A stretch of DNA of 64,000 bases from Siphonodentalium dalli (taxonomy: Eukaryota > Mollusca > Scaphopoda > Gadilida > Siphonodentaliidae), in contig CP136061.1 of the NCBI GenBank assembly GCA_032622095.1, forward strand, positions 38,447,797 to 38,511,796, in the 5' to 3' direction. Positions 11,985 through 25,100 of this stretch are shown in pieces (position 1 is the first letter of the stretch; each line of letters opens with the position of its first letter). A program made the position numbers and the translations under genes. The notes beneath the pieces were generated by a model. It worked only from the letters and a program-made list of their open reading frames with translations. It was not told where the DNA came from and searched no databases.

Positions 11985-13330
11985 CTACGTAATACTGGCT
12001 ATCCGAATGAAGAGATATACATGTATATAAAAACCAAAATAGAAGATGACTGCTGGCGACAATGTTTTCCAAAAAAATTCAAAGCATTCGATAGCTCCCA
12101 TCTAGTTGTCAGCCCGAAGATCAATATAAAGTGTGGTGACTATCAGATGAGGGATATGACTGTACAGTTGCTAAACAATTCAGTCACGCAAAAGAGGATC
12201 AAACAGTAAGATACCAAATTGCTGCCTGTGGTAATGTTTTTTAACGAAATTCGGGAAAATTAGATTACTCTCACCCTGGTTATCCAGAAGATCATTGTGG
12301 AATCTGGTGACGATCGGACAAGGGGTGTCGTCTGTAGGATCAACCAAATTATTTAGCCATAAAAATAGTAAAATTCAAGATCACCGCTGGCAGTGATGTC
12401 TTCACAAGGACAGCTTGAGAACAAAACATGGCTCACATCTAGCGGTGACCCAAACTATCCACATGAGAAAAAGTTCTCCAATAAAAGCTGGCTGCAGGGT
12501 GCGCCAATTGATTCAAATTCGAAATTTAACAGGGTGTACTGGTTGTGGCCATGTTTTCCCCGCAAATTTGATAGACTGATGGACAAAACCACTGAATCCG
12601 TTGAATCAATATGCATGTATACATGGATTAATTTATATGCATTGTTATACACAGTATTGGTATATAAAGGTACTGAAAATAACAATATTACTAGTATACA
12701 CAAAATAAACCATATATCATGGCTATGGGTTCTAATATCCGAATATGACAGCTGATAACTTGGTGTGAATTGAAGAGTGGTGGTGTCTCAAGCATATCTA
12801 GCCCTCCATGTTAGAAACATGCCATTAAATGTCATAAGTATAATCTAGCTTGAGGACAGAAGTTTAAAAAAAAAAAACCTTAATTCAACCAGGTCCTCGC
12901 GCGATGTATGGTCGATCACATGATGATCTAGGGGGGGTAGAATTGTTGTATAAAAACAGCACTGCATGTAAATATAAAATAAAATAGTGCTACATCTTAT
13001 TACAGATTATTGCCATATATAATCAGTGACTATACAGACAGTCTGACAAAATAAAGTTTCAGTGACACTCTATCCGAAGAGGGGAATAATTCCATCTGTT
13101 ACAGTCAATGGAGCAATTATGAATCTGGAAAGGTGAAATTTCTAAGTAATACTAGATATCGACATGACGCGATAACATATAACGTAAATGCCATATGGCC
13201 GCTGGCGACCATTTTTTCCTATAAAATTAAAAAAATATTTGATAGCTCTCATCTGATAGATGAATATCAAGATAAATATGAAGTTTAGTGATGATCGGAT
13301 GAGTGAAGTGGACTGTGCTAAACGGTTTAG
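11985..13330 (+). repeat. Degenerate array of family R3
   Basis: Loosely repeated cassettes that share with 19310-20400 the blocks AAGATGGCTGCTGGC-like, GATGGCTCCCATCTAG-like and GATCGGATGAGGGATGTGGC-like. Copies are strongly diverged and no ORF is conserved. Probably a decayed non-coding repeat. A poly-A run (12867-12878) and a G run (12930-12936) lie inside. Confidence 0.45.
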
Positions 13331-13335
13331 TAATG

Positions 13336-13640
13336 CTTAAAAAGATTTTTACCTTAATATTTTTATGTTCACTTTATAAACTTCACTGAGTCATCTTTGT
13401 CATGTATTGAGTTTGATATCTTTTGTTAACAGTTTATAAATCATGTATGTCTCATGTTTTTATTTTAATTTATGTGTTTATTATCATTAAATAAAGTTGC
13501 ATTCCTTAAAAAGATTCTTACCTCAATGTTTTTATGTTCACTTTATAAACTCCACTGAGTCATCTTTGTCATATATTTAATTTGATATCTTTTGTTAACA
13601 GTTTATAAATTATGTATGTCTCGTGTTCGTTATTATATTA
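13336..13640 (+). repeat. 169-bp tandem duplication
   Basis: CTTAAAAAGATT at 13336 recurs at 13505, and the following about 130 bp (CACTTTATAAAC, GAGTCATCTTTGTCAT, TTTTGTTAACAGTTTATAAA) are near-identical in the two units. The first unit ends in ATTAAATAAAGTTGCATTCC, which looks like a retroposon 3' tail with an AATAAA signal, so this may be two tandem 3' ends of one retroposon. Confidence 0.65.
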
Positions 13641-14269
13641 TATACACTTTATAGTGTGTTTCAGAACGAAAACAAAATGAACAAAATCAACAAATTTGTA
13701 AATTTAAAAACAATTCAAACGTTGTTGTATTCCATGTCCCAGCCCGGACATATACACCAAATTTCAATAATATTCATTGAGAAACAACGGACCAAACGCC
13801 ATATAACACCCCGTATGCATCTTTTATTCCGAGTTGGCCTTTTATTCCGAGTTGGCACGCGCCATTGGAGCGAGTTAGCCCTGGGGCGAGTACGCCGATT
13901 CCGACACCTTTTCTATGTGCAGCAGGTTAAGTTTACGCGTAATTTAATTTACAAAGTTCCCCAATTGGTATCGTAAATAGAGCGACCTTATTTGACAAAG
14001 AATGCCTCTGTTATTGATTATAAAGTTGCTATACATTAAAAACGACAATTCACATGCGCAGTAGTCTATTTTCCCCATGTTAAAAGGACATCCACAAATA
14101 CTAAATAACGCTAACTTACTGCCGAATGTTTTACACGACAACTGTTAACATATTTGGGCTGAATTCATCTGACGCGGTATTATTCCTCAAAATAAACAAC
14201 AAAACCATCGTTACTTGGAAATGTAGTTTGGGCTAACATTTACATAAATCCTCCATATCATTATTCCGA

Positions 14270-15075
14270 CACACACGTCAGATGAAAAACCCACATGAAG
14301 TAACCGGCCAAATTGGCCGAAATGATCCACTCCTCCTGGATATCTTCTTGTTGTATGTTTTTAGCGTGGAGTGGATGACCCCACTCCTTCTAATATTCGG
14401 TTTCGGTTCTGTATATTTGTTTTCCCAGCGTGGAGTGGATGAGCCCACTCCTTATGGGGGTGTGTGGGTGATTTTATTGTCTTCTGCTGTGCCCAGCGTG
14501 GTGTGGATGAGCCCACACCTTCTGGGAGGCAGGTTTTCTGCTTGATTGATCCCAACAGGCGGTGGCTGCTTGAATCTGGATTTTTCGTAACCATGTTTCA
14601 CTCAGTCGTTTGTATGGGTGTAGGCCGTCCTTGAATAAGCCGTAATTGTACCGTATGCTATCTTTTTGTCCTCTTTTCCTCTTTGGTGTTTTGCTTATGT
14701 CGAGCGAGCATTTTGGTGAGTGGGAGCTTAGTCTCTTATTTATTTCGACGATCCTTCGATTTAAGTCGATGACTCTTTCTGCCAGTGTACGGTTTTCGTC
14801 GTTGTAGGCAGGTAACTGTGGTATAGGTGGATACCTTTTTTTCTTTCTCGAAGATGTTGTTGGCTGAGTTTATTTTGTATGTTGGTGTTATATTTTTCTA
14901 TGGAGTATGTCGGGACCTCCAGTAGTGTAGCTCGGCATTTTTTGTGTCTCAAGATGATATTTGCTAAATTATCGAGGTCGGCAGCTATCTGTGCTGCCGG
15001 TGTAGATGACAAGTATATATACCCATTTTTGTCGACTGTCGTCAGGCCACACGTACCGAGCCAACTGTACACGTG
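14270..15075 (-). pseudogene. Retroelement-type SGNH/GDSL-like ORF remnant
   Basis: On the minus strand the longest piece (14761-15072, 103 codons) contains AAQIAADLDNLANIILRHKK, and RATLLEVPTYSIEKYN follows. After frame changes the reading goes on to YNYGLFKDGLHPY near 14650. The DGLHP segment matches the DxxH block V of SGNH/GDSL-type hydrolase domains carried by some invertebrate retroelements. Downstream lies a proline-rich tail made of three short direct repeats. No Met start, GDS nucleophile block or intact frame is visible, so it is a remnant; the family call is moderate. Confidence 0.45.
14325..14530 (+). repeat. Three imperfect about 60-bp direct repeats
   Basis: The unit GCGTGGAGTGGATGA-CCCACTCC recurs at about 14368, 14429 and 14500 (the last reads GTGGTGTGGATGAGCCCACA). 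Each unit contains a small inverted repeat, GGAGTGGATGAGCCCACTCC, so each could fold. It lies in the C-terminal or 3' part of the SGNH-like remnant. Confidence 0.6.
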
Positions 15076-15745
15076 AATTGGGCCGTCGATCTATACATAC
15101 CCGGCGCCATCTTCACACATACGACGGCATATGCATGCGTGATATGGGTCTCCCCACTGGGCAAACGACCAAATGTTAGCATTTACATCATTTTATTATC
15201 CAGAATTGAACCTCTTTGTATGAGTTACCACGTTTTAATACAACAAAATGCACCAAACATGATCGAACCCGTGTTGGCATCACATTGAATCATTTCCGCT
15301 CACAACGAAGCATCGGATCGATTACGCACGCAGTGTGAGAAAACAGCGTTCCGTGTTATTTTATTCCTGATGTGGTAGAAATAAAGAGCGTTTGTGTTCA
15401 CTTATATGCGAATTTTTTTTAAACGGCAGAAACAGCTGTAAAATGGCTTTGACCATCAACAATATATGTTTCAGGGCATATGAAGCCGGTATGTTAATTT
15501 ATTATATGACTATCGTTTTTCTTTCACCAATACCGCTATTGTATAGCGATCATTTCCTGGCCATCGGATCAGCTGCAGTTTGATCCGATGTCATACCACC
15601 CTTCCTCATCTCGCATACTGCGCATGACCGGAAAAAGCAGGACAGTTCTGTCTTTATTTTTGATACTAGCGAGCGTGTCAATTGGTTTAATTTCATAATT
15701 AATGAGAGAAATTGTGCTTTTTAAATAAAAAGCATGTCATATAAT
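15076..15745. other. No recognisable gene; small R2 fragment
   Basis: Only a short match to family R2 or T1 is visible near 15370-15400 (ATAAAGAGCGTTT, the complement of AAACGCTCTTTAT). Short ORFs here show no family signature. Confidence 0.3.
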
Positions 15746-15922
15746 AAACCTGTTATCGCTGCAGTGAATTGATCTGGGCTTCGCATCACGTCTCGTTGAA
15801 GAAGTCAGATCGCTGGATCAAACTCGACGCCTGCGGCGGCTCGTTTGATCCAGCGATCTGACCTCTTCAACTCGACGTGATACTACGCCCCAGATCAATT
15901 CACTGCAGCGATAACAGGTTTA
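15746..15922. repeat. Large palindrome (about 177 bp, arms about 80 nt)
   Basis: AAACCTGTTATCGCTGCAGT at the left is the exact reverse complement of the right end. Near-complete complementarity continues through GAATTGATCTGGG and GTCAGATCGCTGGATCAAAC to a loop of about 20 nt around 15832 (CGACGCCTGCGGCGGC). A small bulge near 15785 and 15880 is the main mismatch. It would fold as a hairpin or cruciform. It is probably a fold-back MITE; no target duplication was identified. Confidence 0.85.
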
Positions 15923-16365
15923 TATCGTGCATTTTTCAACTTATCGTACACCTCCTTCCTAATTATGTAGACATAATTTGGAAGCTCGTATGAGCCATGT
16001 CCGTTTAAGCTCGATGAAAATATACATATTAATTAACTTATGGCATGTCTGATTTTATGTGAATTGTGTTATTTAAAAGCAGGTATATTTAGGAGAATTT
16101 TGCATGCATTTGAACCATATTTCTTGTTTGGTTTTTGCTTGGTTTGAGGCTGAGCTTTTTCTGGTTCTATTTATGTTTTAATCGAAATGTAGATGTATAT
16201 AGCATCTTAGACTACGTTCGTGGATGAACCCTGACATTCACGACGGGAGCTGCGCTGGTGAGCAATTTATTCTCCTTTGAATTTCGATGTAAGTGTGAAG
16301 TACATGTATGGACGATGCAAGATCAAGACATGCTCACAAGTGTGAGTAGCGGCGTTGAGTTACCA

Positions 16366-16842
16366 CTATATATATTATATATGTTGGAACTTCTGTCTGT
16401 GTGTATGTATGTATGTGTTATAGACTCGAGAACTGCTCGACCGATCCGACTAAATTTGTTATGTCGGCCTACTTTGATCCCGGGAACAACATGGGCGGGT
16501 CCAATTTCACGTGCGACCTTGACCTCGCTCATATACGCTCACATTGACATGTTTCTGGACGTCGACCGATCCGACTCAAATCTGGTATGTATGCTTATTT
16601 TGATCCCGGAAACAATATGGGCGGGGCCAATTCCACGTGCGACCGTGTCCTTGACCTTGACCTCGCGCATCTAGGCATGTTTCTGGACCTAGACCGAACC
16701 GACTCAAATACGGTATGTAGGCCTACTTTGATCCCTGGAACAATATGGGCGTGACCAATTTCACGTGTGACAGTGTCCTTGACATTAAGCGATCACAAAG
16801 AAATCCATCAATAACCCGGACGAAGTCGGGCACATCAGCTAG
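16366..16842 (+). mobile_element. Non-autonomous Helitron-like element H2 (477 bp)
   Basis: The 5' region ACTATATATATTATATATGT is followed by GGAACTTCTGTCTGTG and TATG repeats. The interior consists of three related segments ending in TGATCCCGG-AACAA-ATGGGCG. The 3' end has the hairpin CCCGGACGAAGTCGGG, then CACATCAGCTAG followed by T, a textbook Helitron 3' terminus. No protein is encoded; the interior resembles H1 and H6. Confidence 0.75.
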
Positions 16843-16982
16843 TATTATAATATATATATATATATATAATTCAATTTATCGTCTATTGAAAAGTGGCAAT
16901 GCCAAGAAAGGCCTATAGACATTTTATTTAAATTAATTAATTTTATATAGACATGATTTATGTTATTCTTGGACAATATATA

Positions 16983-17868
16983 TCTATTATATATTTTGGA
17001 AGATATGTGTGTGTGTGTGTGTGTGTCTGTGTGTGTGTCTGTCTGTAATCGATGGACTCAAAAACGGGCGAGCCGATTTCGGTGAAACTTGGTATGTGCG
17101 GGTATTTTCGGCCGGGGAGTGACATGGGCCTATTAATATGCCCGTGCGACGTGACCTTGACCTTGAAATCGGGTAATTTCAAGGTCAAACGCCCGAATAT
17201 CACGGGATTTCGATGAAACTTGGTATGTGGGTGTATTTTCGGCCGGGGAGTGGCATAAACCTATTAATTTACCCGTGCGACGTGACCTTGACCTTGAAAT
17301 AGGGTAATTTCAAGGTCAAACGCCCGAATATCACGGGATTTCGATGAAACTTGGTATGTGGGGATGCTTTCGTATGGGGAGTCTCATAAGCATATTAATT
17401 TGCCCGTGCGACGTGACCTTGGCCTTGAAATCGGGTCATTTCAAGGTCAAACGCCCAAATATCACGGGATTTCGATGAAACTTGGTATGTTGGGGTACTT
17501 TCGTATGGGGAGTCTCATAAGTATATTAATTTGCCCGTGCGACGTGACCTTGGCCTTGAAATCGGGTCATTTCAAGGTCAAATGCCCGAATATCACGGGA
17601 TTTCGATGAAACTTGGTATGTGGGGGTACTTTCGTATGGGGAGTCTCATAAGCATATTCATTTGCCCGTGCGACGTTACCTTGGCCTTGACATCGGGTCA
17701 ATTCCAGGTCAAATCGCCAATTTTGATGGTATTTCGACGTAATTTTATACATATGGTTACTTTTGTCCACTGGGTGTTTTGGACGGGTCAAATCGTGACC
17801 CCGACCTGACCTTGACCTTCAAAATGATCAATTCAAGGTCAAATCGGGTAAAACCGGATGGTTTGCGT
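16983..17868 (+). mobile_element. Helitron-like element H3 with about 131-bp subrepeats, 3'-truncated
   Basis: Starts TCTATTATATATTTTGGAAG preceded by A, then a (GT)n tract and CTGTCTGTAATCGATGGACTC. About five direct repeats of 131 bp follow, with TTTCGATGAAACTTGGTATG-type landmarks near 17075, 17209, 17340, 17470 and 17600 and a decayed sixth near 17730. GACCTTGACCTTGAAAT and CAAGGTCAAACGCCCGAATA are other unit landmarks. The 3' hairpin/CTAG end is missing; similarity stops near 17868. The ORFs here are by-products of the repeat. Confidence 0.7.
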
Positions 17869-18074
17869 CAGACCTGTGCTCATAAGCGGAGTTTTTCTTA
17901 ACCAATTTTTACACGGGATACATAAAATTGAAGAGTAATAATATATCTTTCTACCGATATATGAGGCATTTATGTAAACAAAATTATTTTTACGTATTTT
18001 GAACATGATTGTGGACTTTGTGAGTATGATAACAAATTAGGCCGGGCCAAGTTGGATACCTTTCTATAGGATTA

Positions 18075-18479
18075 AGTACTATTGTGGATGGGGTCAATTT
18101 TTGTTCTGGGGACACGTGCTAGACATTCGAAAATAAGTCTCTCCTGGTCAAGATATTCCACAAACTGAAAGACCCCTGAAGGCAACCTATCTATAAAGTG
18201 ATACCAAAAATGATTACGCGACGATGCAAGTTCCAGGCAGTCCGCTATAATGTGCTGCGGTAGGTCTATGTAACTTCGCGCACATACCAGGTACTGAGTT
18301 TCACCCGCAGAATTTCGATAACAGTAGCTGTGCCGCGATGAAAAACGACTCCTTCTCATCTGAGTACTTTTGACAGACCTTCCATGAAAACGATAATTCT
18401 GGACTGCTGTGAACCAAACGAAATCTAACAAAGGTGGGTTCCTTGTGTACCATGTATGACCATTCAGATTTCCAAACAA
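18075..18479 (-). pseudogene. LINE polymerase C-terminal fragment
   Basis: 135-codon minus-strand ORF. The stretch QYLVCARSYIDLPQHIIADC and the following ELASSRNHFWYHFID, LPSGVFQFVEYL and LIFECLARVP resemble the extreme C-terminus of Jockey/CR1-like LINE ORF2, where a cysteine/histidine motif with H-I-I-x-D-C precedes a helical tail. No RT core adjoins it, so this is a stranded end of a LINE. Confidence 0.5.
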
Positions 18480-19043
18480 GACTGCCCTATTTGAACAGAG
18501 CTGTTGATATATATTGAGACATATATGAGGAGAAACTCAAATATACGAAACAAATTATACTATACACCAATATAGGGGTGCATTCTATGCTCCTTTAGAT
18601 ACAGCAATGAATGGGCGGGGCAATTCTTGTCTGGGGTTGTTATGTGACACATTCCGCAATACATTCATTTTAACGTGACATCAGTCCACCGATGGTAATA
18701 TGAAAGAGAATGTGTCGCAGAAAGGATACCATGATTGACATAGAACGACAAGGCGTATTTTAGTTCTTGGTTTTGCGCGACCATTTATTTTTTATTCACA
18801 CGCATTGCATTTGCCTACATAAAGTAACTGTTGTCCACATGATCAAATCATTCACATAATTTCGCTCATTATCGGAATTGCGATTGCGACACAAAAGACG
18901 CAACGCCGCCGCTAAAGAAATGTCAAAACGATATAAGATAATAGGCTAAGGAATAAGTAGCGGGTTGAACAATCTTGCTGACATTTGCTTTCTAGAATTC
19001 TACCGTATGAGACCTCGCAGACGTTATAACGCATCCCATCAAA
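18480..19043. other. Presumed upstream region of globin 1
   Basis: No ORF or repeat recognised. A TATA-like GATATAAGATAATA lies at about 18931-18944, roughly 100 bp before the globin ATG; its use as a promoter is a guess. Sequence just before the ATG is CATCAAAATG, an acceptable start context with A at -3. Confidence 0.3.
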
Positions 19044-19132
19044 ATGCTCACAGCAGACGATAAACAAAATATAAAAGATTCGTGGTCAAATGTAGCTGAT
19101 CTCGGCCAGTTTGGATATGATTTCTTCTTTAC
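19044..19132 (+). CDS. Globin 1 exon 1 (helix A to B12)
   Basis: 89 nt coding 29 codons plus two bases. It begins MLTADDKQNIKDSW and ends in FGYDFFF plus the split Thr codon AC|C. The donor GTAAGT follows immediately. The start is the only in-frame Met and matches the helix A start of globins 2 and 3. Confidence 0.92.
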
Positions 19133-22100
19133 GTAAGTACAAGTAATGAAAGTGTCAATGACACTGTAGCTCAACTTTGGGAAGGGGTTTATTTTTTTTG
19201 CTGAGCAATGAATAGAATGATAAAGAAGGAAAGCCAAAAAATTACAGTAAAAGTCTTGAATTGTCAGTGTAGATGAAATTATTTTCATTTGAAACATCAC
19301 CCATAAATGTGGGCTGCAGGGTGTGCCGATGGATTCAAATTTGAAATCCAAAGTTTGGTGACGATTGGCCTCTATGGTGTGCCGAAGGATTTAGTCGGGC
19401 CAAGAGTAAAATCAAAAATGGCCGCTGGCAGTCATGTTATTTAACGAATTTCGGATTAGGGATGTGGCCTGTAGGGTGTGCCGAAGGATTTAGTCATGCC
19501 AAGAATTTCGAAAAACAAATCCATGGCTCTCATCCTGAAGTCACCATGCAGATCCACATAAAGTTCGGATGAGTGATGTGGTTTGTGCATAAGGATCTAG
19601 TCTCGCAAAAATTGAAATCCAAGATAGCTGCCGGCGGCCGTGTTTTTCGTCGAGCATTGTTCAAATTCGATGGCTCTCATCTAGAGGTGATCCTAACCAT
19701 GCCTGCAAATTTTCAAGACAATTCTCCAATAAATGCGGACTGAGCCGACGGATTCAAATTTTAAATCCATGATGGCTGCTGGCAGCCATATTTAAAAAAG
19801 AATTTCGGAAATAGAATCGATGGCTCCCATATAGGGGTCACCCTGCATATCCTTATGAAGTATGCTGATGATAGGATGAGGGATGTGGCCTGTAGGGTGT
19901 GCCGAAGGATTTAGTCAAACAAAGAGTAAAATCCAAGATGCCTGCTTGTGGCCATGTTTTTAACGAATTTCGGAAAGCCACTGATGGCTCCCATCTAGTC
20001 GTCACCCCGAATATCCATATGACATTTGGTGATGATCGGATTAGGTTTGTGGCCTGTATGATGAGCCAAAGGATTTAGTCATGGAATGAGTAAAATCCAA
20101 GATGGCTGTCGACGGCCATGTTTTTCGTCGAAATCGCCCAAATTTGATACCTCCCATCTAGAGGTGATCCTAAACATGCCTGTAAGTTTTCATAAACATT
20201 TCTCCAATCAATGTGGGCTGCAAGGTGGATTCAAATTAAGAATGGCTGCCGGCGACCATGTTTGGTAACGAATTTCGGGAAACAATTGATGGCTCCCATC
20301 TAGAGGTAACCCCAAATATCCATTATAATTTGGTGATGATCGGATGAGGGATGCGGCCTGTACGGTGAGCCAAAGGAAATTGTTATGGGGCGGACGGACG
20401 TAGGTACGGACGGAAATACGAACACCAACCCACGGTAATAACTCCAACTTTACAAAGTAAAGTTGAACTAAAAATGAGATTTCCATGGCAGTCATTAGTT
20501 ATTCGCAGTTTATGGAAAATGGTAAACATGCAGAAATATGCAGGTTGCCAGTGAAGTTCTGCCCATACATAGACCCTACGACGAACGGCTGTCACATTGA
20601 GGATTCTAGTCCGTCCCAGTGCGGGTTGGATCTATTCTACTCCGGTCCCATATGGGATTGTATTCACTCTGAAATTACCGGATATCACTGATTCAGGTTT
20701 GACAGTTCCTACTGTAGAAACTTTTAAACGGAAATGGCTCATTCGAGCTTCCATATTAAGTCTGCGTAATTTGGAAGGAAGTATATTATAAGATTGACAA
20801 ATACTCGAAATGCTGATATACCGATTCCATATGCTCTGAAAAATTAAATCTTTGGTCACAGCCATTTTCCAGCAGTTTTAAATTGTTCGCACATAAGTGA
20901 AACATCCGCTCTTTATTTCTACCATAACAGGAACATATTAAAGGCACGCGCGGCGTTCGTTGCAGAAATATTGATGTTTGTTCAAATCGCCATCAACAGA
21001 AGGAAATATTAAAAAATATATATAGTTTTGTTCATATGCCAAACATAATCAGCGAGTAAATAGCATATTGTCGTCAAGACGTACGATGGTGAACGTTAAC
21101 AAGAGCCTACTCGTGTTACAGAATTTTTGCTTTTGTTTACATAACACAGCGCAATTATATTGGTTAATCACACAAAAATGATATAAACGCTCTTTATTAT
21201 TTCCATATCAGGAAAACAGTAACAAATAACGGTCTTTATGTTTACCATATCCGGATCTAAACAAAAGCCAGGCAACGTAACGTTTTCTGCTTTTGTTTAC
21301 ATAACAAATGGAAAACAATTGACAATAGCATACTGTTTATGCCATATTTCTGATTGGTATAAGAACTAGGTATGTCTATATTTTACTATTCTTTCTGTTT
21401 ATGGCGGTTTTTGACGGAGGTGAATATTTTAATAGCATACCCACCGCCAACACCCCTCGTATCTTTAACGAGGGGTGTTCTTTTCTGGTCCATGCCGTGC
21501 AAATGGGTGGAGGGGAATTGGGAAAACAAAGTTGTATTTATTATTACTTCAATGTTTTCTTCTGGAACATTAATGCTCAGATAAAGGTAGTTTATAGAGA
21601 ATACATGTACCTACAGTTATTGTTTGAGTACCAATATATCACATTCGTGTCTGGAAAGAGATAACGAATGTTCACGAGCGGCTGAAAGTGATAACTCGAT
21701 ATTTATTTCCAGACACGAATGATATGGTTCAACTATTCAAACAAAATATAGGTTTTATTTCTGTTATATATGCCCCATATTAATGCTCAAAGTTGCTAAA
21801 GTAACCGAGTGGTTTTAACCAAGATTGAATCAAATGCCATGTCGCCACTTTCGTGTATGTATATGACAGACTTTTCATCGGCGGATGAAGTTCATATCTG
21901 GAACATACTAAAATCAACTTTTATTCGAAAAATGCCATAATCCATCATACATGTTAGCGTTTGTTTTTTCATCGGGTGTACAAAACGGCAAAAAAAAACA
22001 CGCACTCGAGGTGACGTGCAGGTTAGAACCGACGAAGTCATCGACATTTTTGCGGCAAAATGGATTTCTAGTTATCACCCCTGGTCGAGTTGTCCTGCTA

Positions 22101-25100
22101 ATATGCTATGATGCTGATCGTCCTGTTGAATTGCTATTATGCTGGTAGGGCAAACTGATGCCGTTGCGAAAAAGTACCGTTATTTGTTCTAAAGTTGTTG
22201 ATTTCGCGGCATTTGGCTAATCCGAGCGATTTGAGAAAAAAATCAGTGTTTGTGTGAAACATTCAAGAACATATATATCTTTGAAAAGTATAATAATGCC
22301 TGTGCTGGTATTTCTAAAACAACGTGAATAACCATCTTGATTATAGACCGATTTTCAACAACTAATACAACCAGTATTAAAAAATATTGCGCAATAAGTA
22401 GCATTTGAGTGTTTTGTTTCCCTGGATATGTTAAGATTAAGGGGAACTCCGCGAAAAAGACAAAGTAAAAAAATATAACAGAACTTTGTGTTGACAGCTG
22501 AGCATCGGTTTGCCATAACAACACCATAGCAATTCAGCAGGACCCAACCGCATCATTGCGTATTAGCAGGACCACTTGACAAGGGGTGATTATATACGAT
22601 CACATAGTGTTCTTGGGGTGCGTTCAAGGCAATGTGCACTACGTGGTTTGTATGTTGTCCTATCTTCCCTTATAGTTATATATTTGTTATTAATATGTTG
22701 CTAGTGTAATTTCATATATCATGTGCAATGCCTTTGTTTACAGCTTATTCGGACAAAGGCCAGATTCATTGACCAAGTTTGCAAAGTTTGGTGGAACGTC
22801 CGCCGAAGACCTTAAAGGCAACAGCGAACTGAAAGGCCATGGTGAGAAGGTTATGACCCAACTGGGCGAAGTGATTAGCAACTTGGACGACGATGACAAG
22901 ATATGTGAGGTGCTGTCCTCATTCGGAAAGTTTCACAAGGAAGCTGGTATCGGTTCTGAATTTATGGTGGTGAGTGTGATGCCGTGATTATGACGTCAGT
23001 GAAGTGACGTTGGTGTCTTTTAACCCTTTCACGACGGGGGTTTCCTGAAATTTTAGGAAAACCCTGTGACAATGCATTCTCTTACATATGCGAGTCGACC
23101 TATATAAGAGAATGCATTGGCCTAACACATTTTATATTATTTTTAATAATTGTTTAATAATGTAAGTACAAATTGAAAACAATGATAAAGAATTGTTAAA
23201 GAATGTATGAACAAATTATCAAACATTATCAAAAATTGTTAAATAATGTAAGAACAAATTATCAAAAATGATATAATTGTTAAAGAATATCATGAAAATG
23301 ATAAATATTGTTATAGAATGTAAGAAAAATGATACAAATTGTTAATTAATGTAAGAACAAATTATAAAAATGATAAAAATAATGATAGATATTGTTAAAG
23401 AATGTAAGAAATATGGATACAAAATAATAAAAACAATTGTTAGTCCAATGCATTCTCTTATATATGCCAGGCGACCTATGGTCGATTCGCATATATAAGA
23501 GAATGCATTGGCACAAGGTTTTTAATGTTGCACCAGCGCAGCTCACTTCATAAAAGGGTTAGAGTCTCGTAGTGATTTGACGTCCCAAATTAAGTTTTGT
23601 TACATCCCAATCCGATTCCGCGGATGAAAATATATCGATTAATAATACCTTACATATTTTTACGAGGACTTCACATGGTACAGAAAGATAAAAGAAAAAA
23701 TTTGGTATTTTACAAGTCATTGAATTATACAAGTCGTGACAAGATTCTCGAAATGATTCGGAGCGATACTTTTAATGGTTTCGTATATTGATGATACGGT
23801 ATGACTTTAATAGATCGTTTCTTGTCAGTCTATTCCAGATATGGTAAAATGAGGATAGATTATTTATCTTTTCTGTGAGAAAATATTTGGTCATTATGAT
23901 AGGATATGATACTTATATTTCCAATACACATATGTATTACATAATAATGATGAACATTATGAATAATTATATCGTATATTGTGGGAGATGCCATAATCTG
24001 GCAGGATTCATGTCATCCAACTGTCTTCTTGCCGTTGGCTGTGCCTTTGTCAAAGTGGTTCACTGAAAAAAATAATATAGATTGGCATGTCGTGTATTTA
24101 TCGGTCAATCGAATCGATCCTTCCAAATTCACTCGATTCTTCCAGGATCCACCGACCACCGTATATATATGAATAATCCCGGGGCGGATCGTGTCCTTAA
24201 GCTACGTGGGATCTAGAAAGGCTGTTTGAAGAAGTGTTTTAACGAAAAAAACGGAGATATTTGTTAAAAAGTGTTTTTGTTTTTTGTTAACGATGTAATA
24301 TTATTGACTAGATAAATGATATATTTTATATTTGAAGAAATAACGGAGATATCTGGCCACTGTAAATTATTTCATACAAATCTCCGTTATTACTTTAAAA
24401 TACGTTCTATTTCGAGTTATCACCCTTCCTTCCGCTTCAAATGAAGATCGTCTATTATGATTTAACGATGGATCCAACATCGATAGCCATTCCAGCGGAA
24501 TATCCCACGTATGTTATCGAGTGGATCTGCCCCGGAATATTTCTTATCTATACGGACGGTCCTATCAGCATTTCCTGACAAATTACTGGACAAAAAATAA
24601 TGCCGGCTTCGTCGTCTCCGGTTTAAACCTCCGAGTTTAAATCTGGTTTAAACCTACATTGGCGGTCCAGCCAGACCGAGTCGTTCATTTACCAACTAAT
24701 TGACAACTCGATTTGGTGATATGAGCATACAGTCAAACTACCCTCTTACCTATCGGACCAAAAGACAAACAGGTATAATGGTTATTGACATGTCATTAAT
24801 CATCGCGAACGCGTGCACGATTTATTCATTGAGAAATGAATATCGCTCATTCATGGACCATTAATCCGATCTCTTTGTGGGACAACGGGCATGTCTCTCA
24901 ACACGAGATTCACGCGCTGTTTATCACTTTGTTTATGACTGGTTTTCTGGAAGATGCTTTACCCGCAAAGACAAAATTTGGTGTATTTACATGTATATCT
25001 GTATATATTAAAGGGTATAGGAGCTGTATACATGTATGTCCGTCTGTCTGTTCTCAACTGTTCTAAAACTGATTTTAAAATAAGAAAAATTGAATTTAAA

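Noticed and set aside
17358-17809. Overlapping 83-92-codon ORFs with repeated peptide units
   Set aside because: They arise from the 131-bp subrepeat of H3, which happens to lack stops in some frames.
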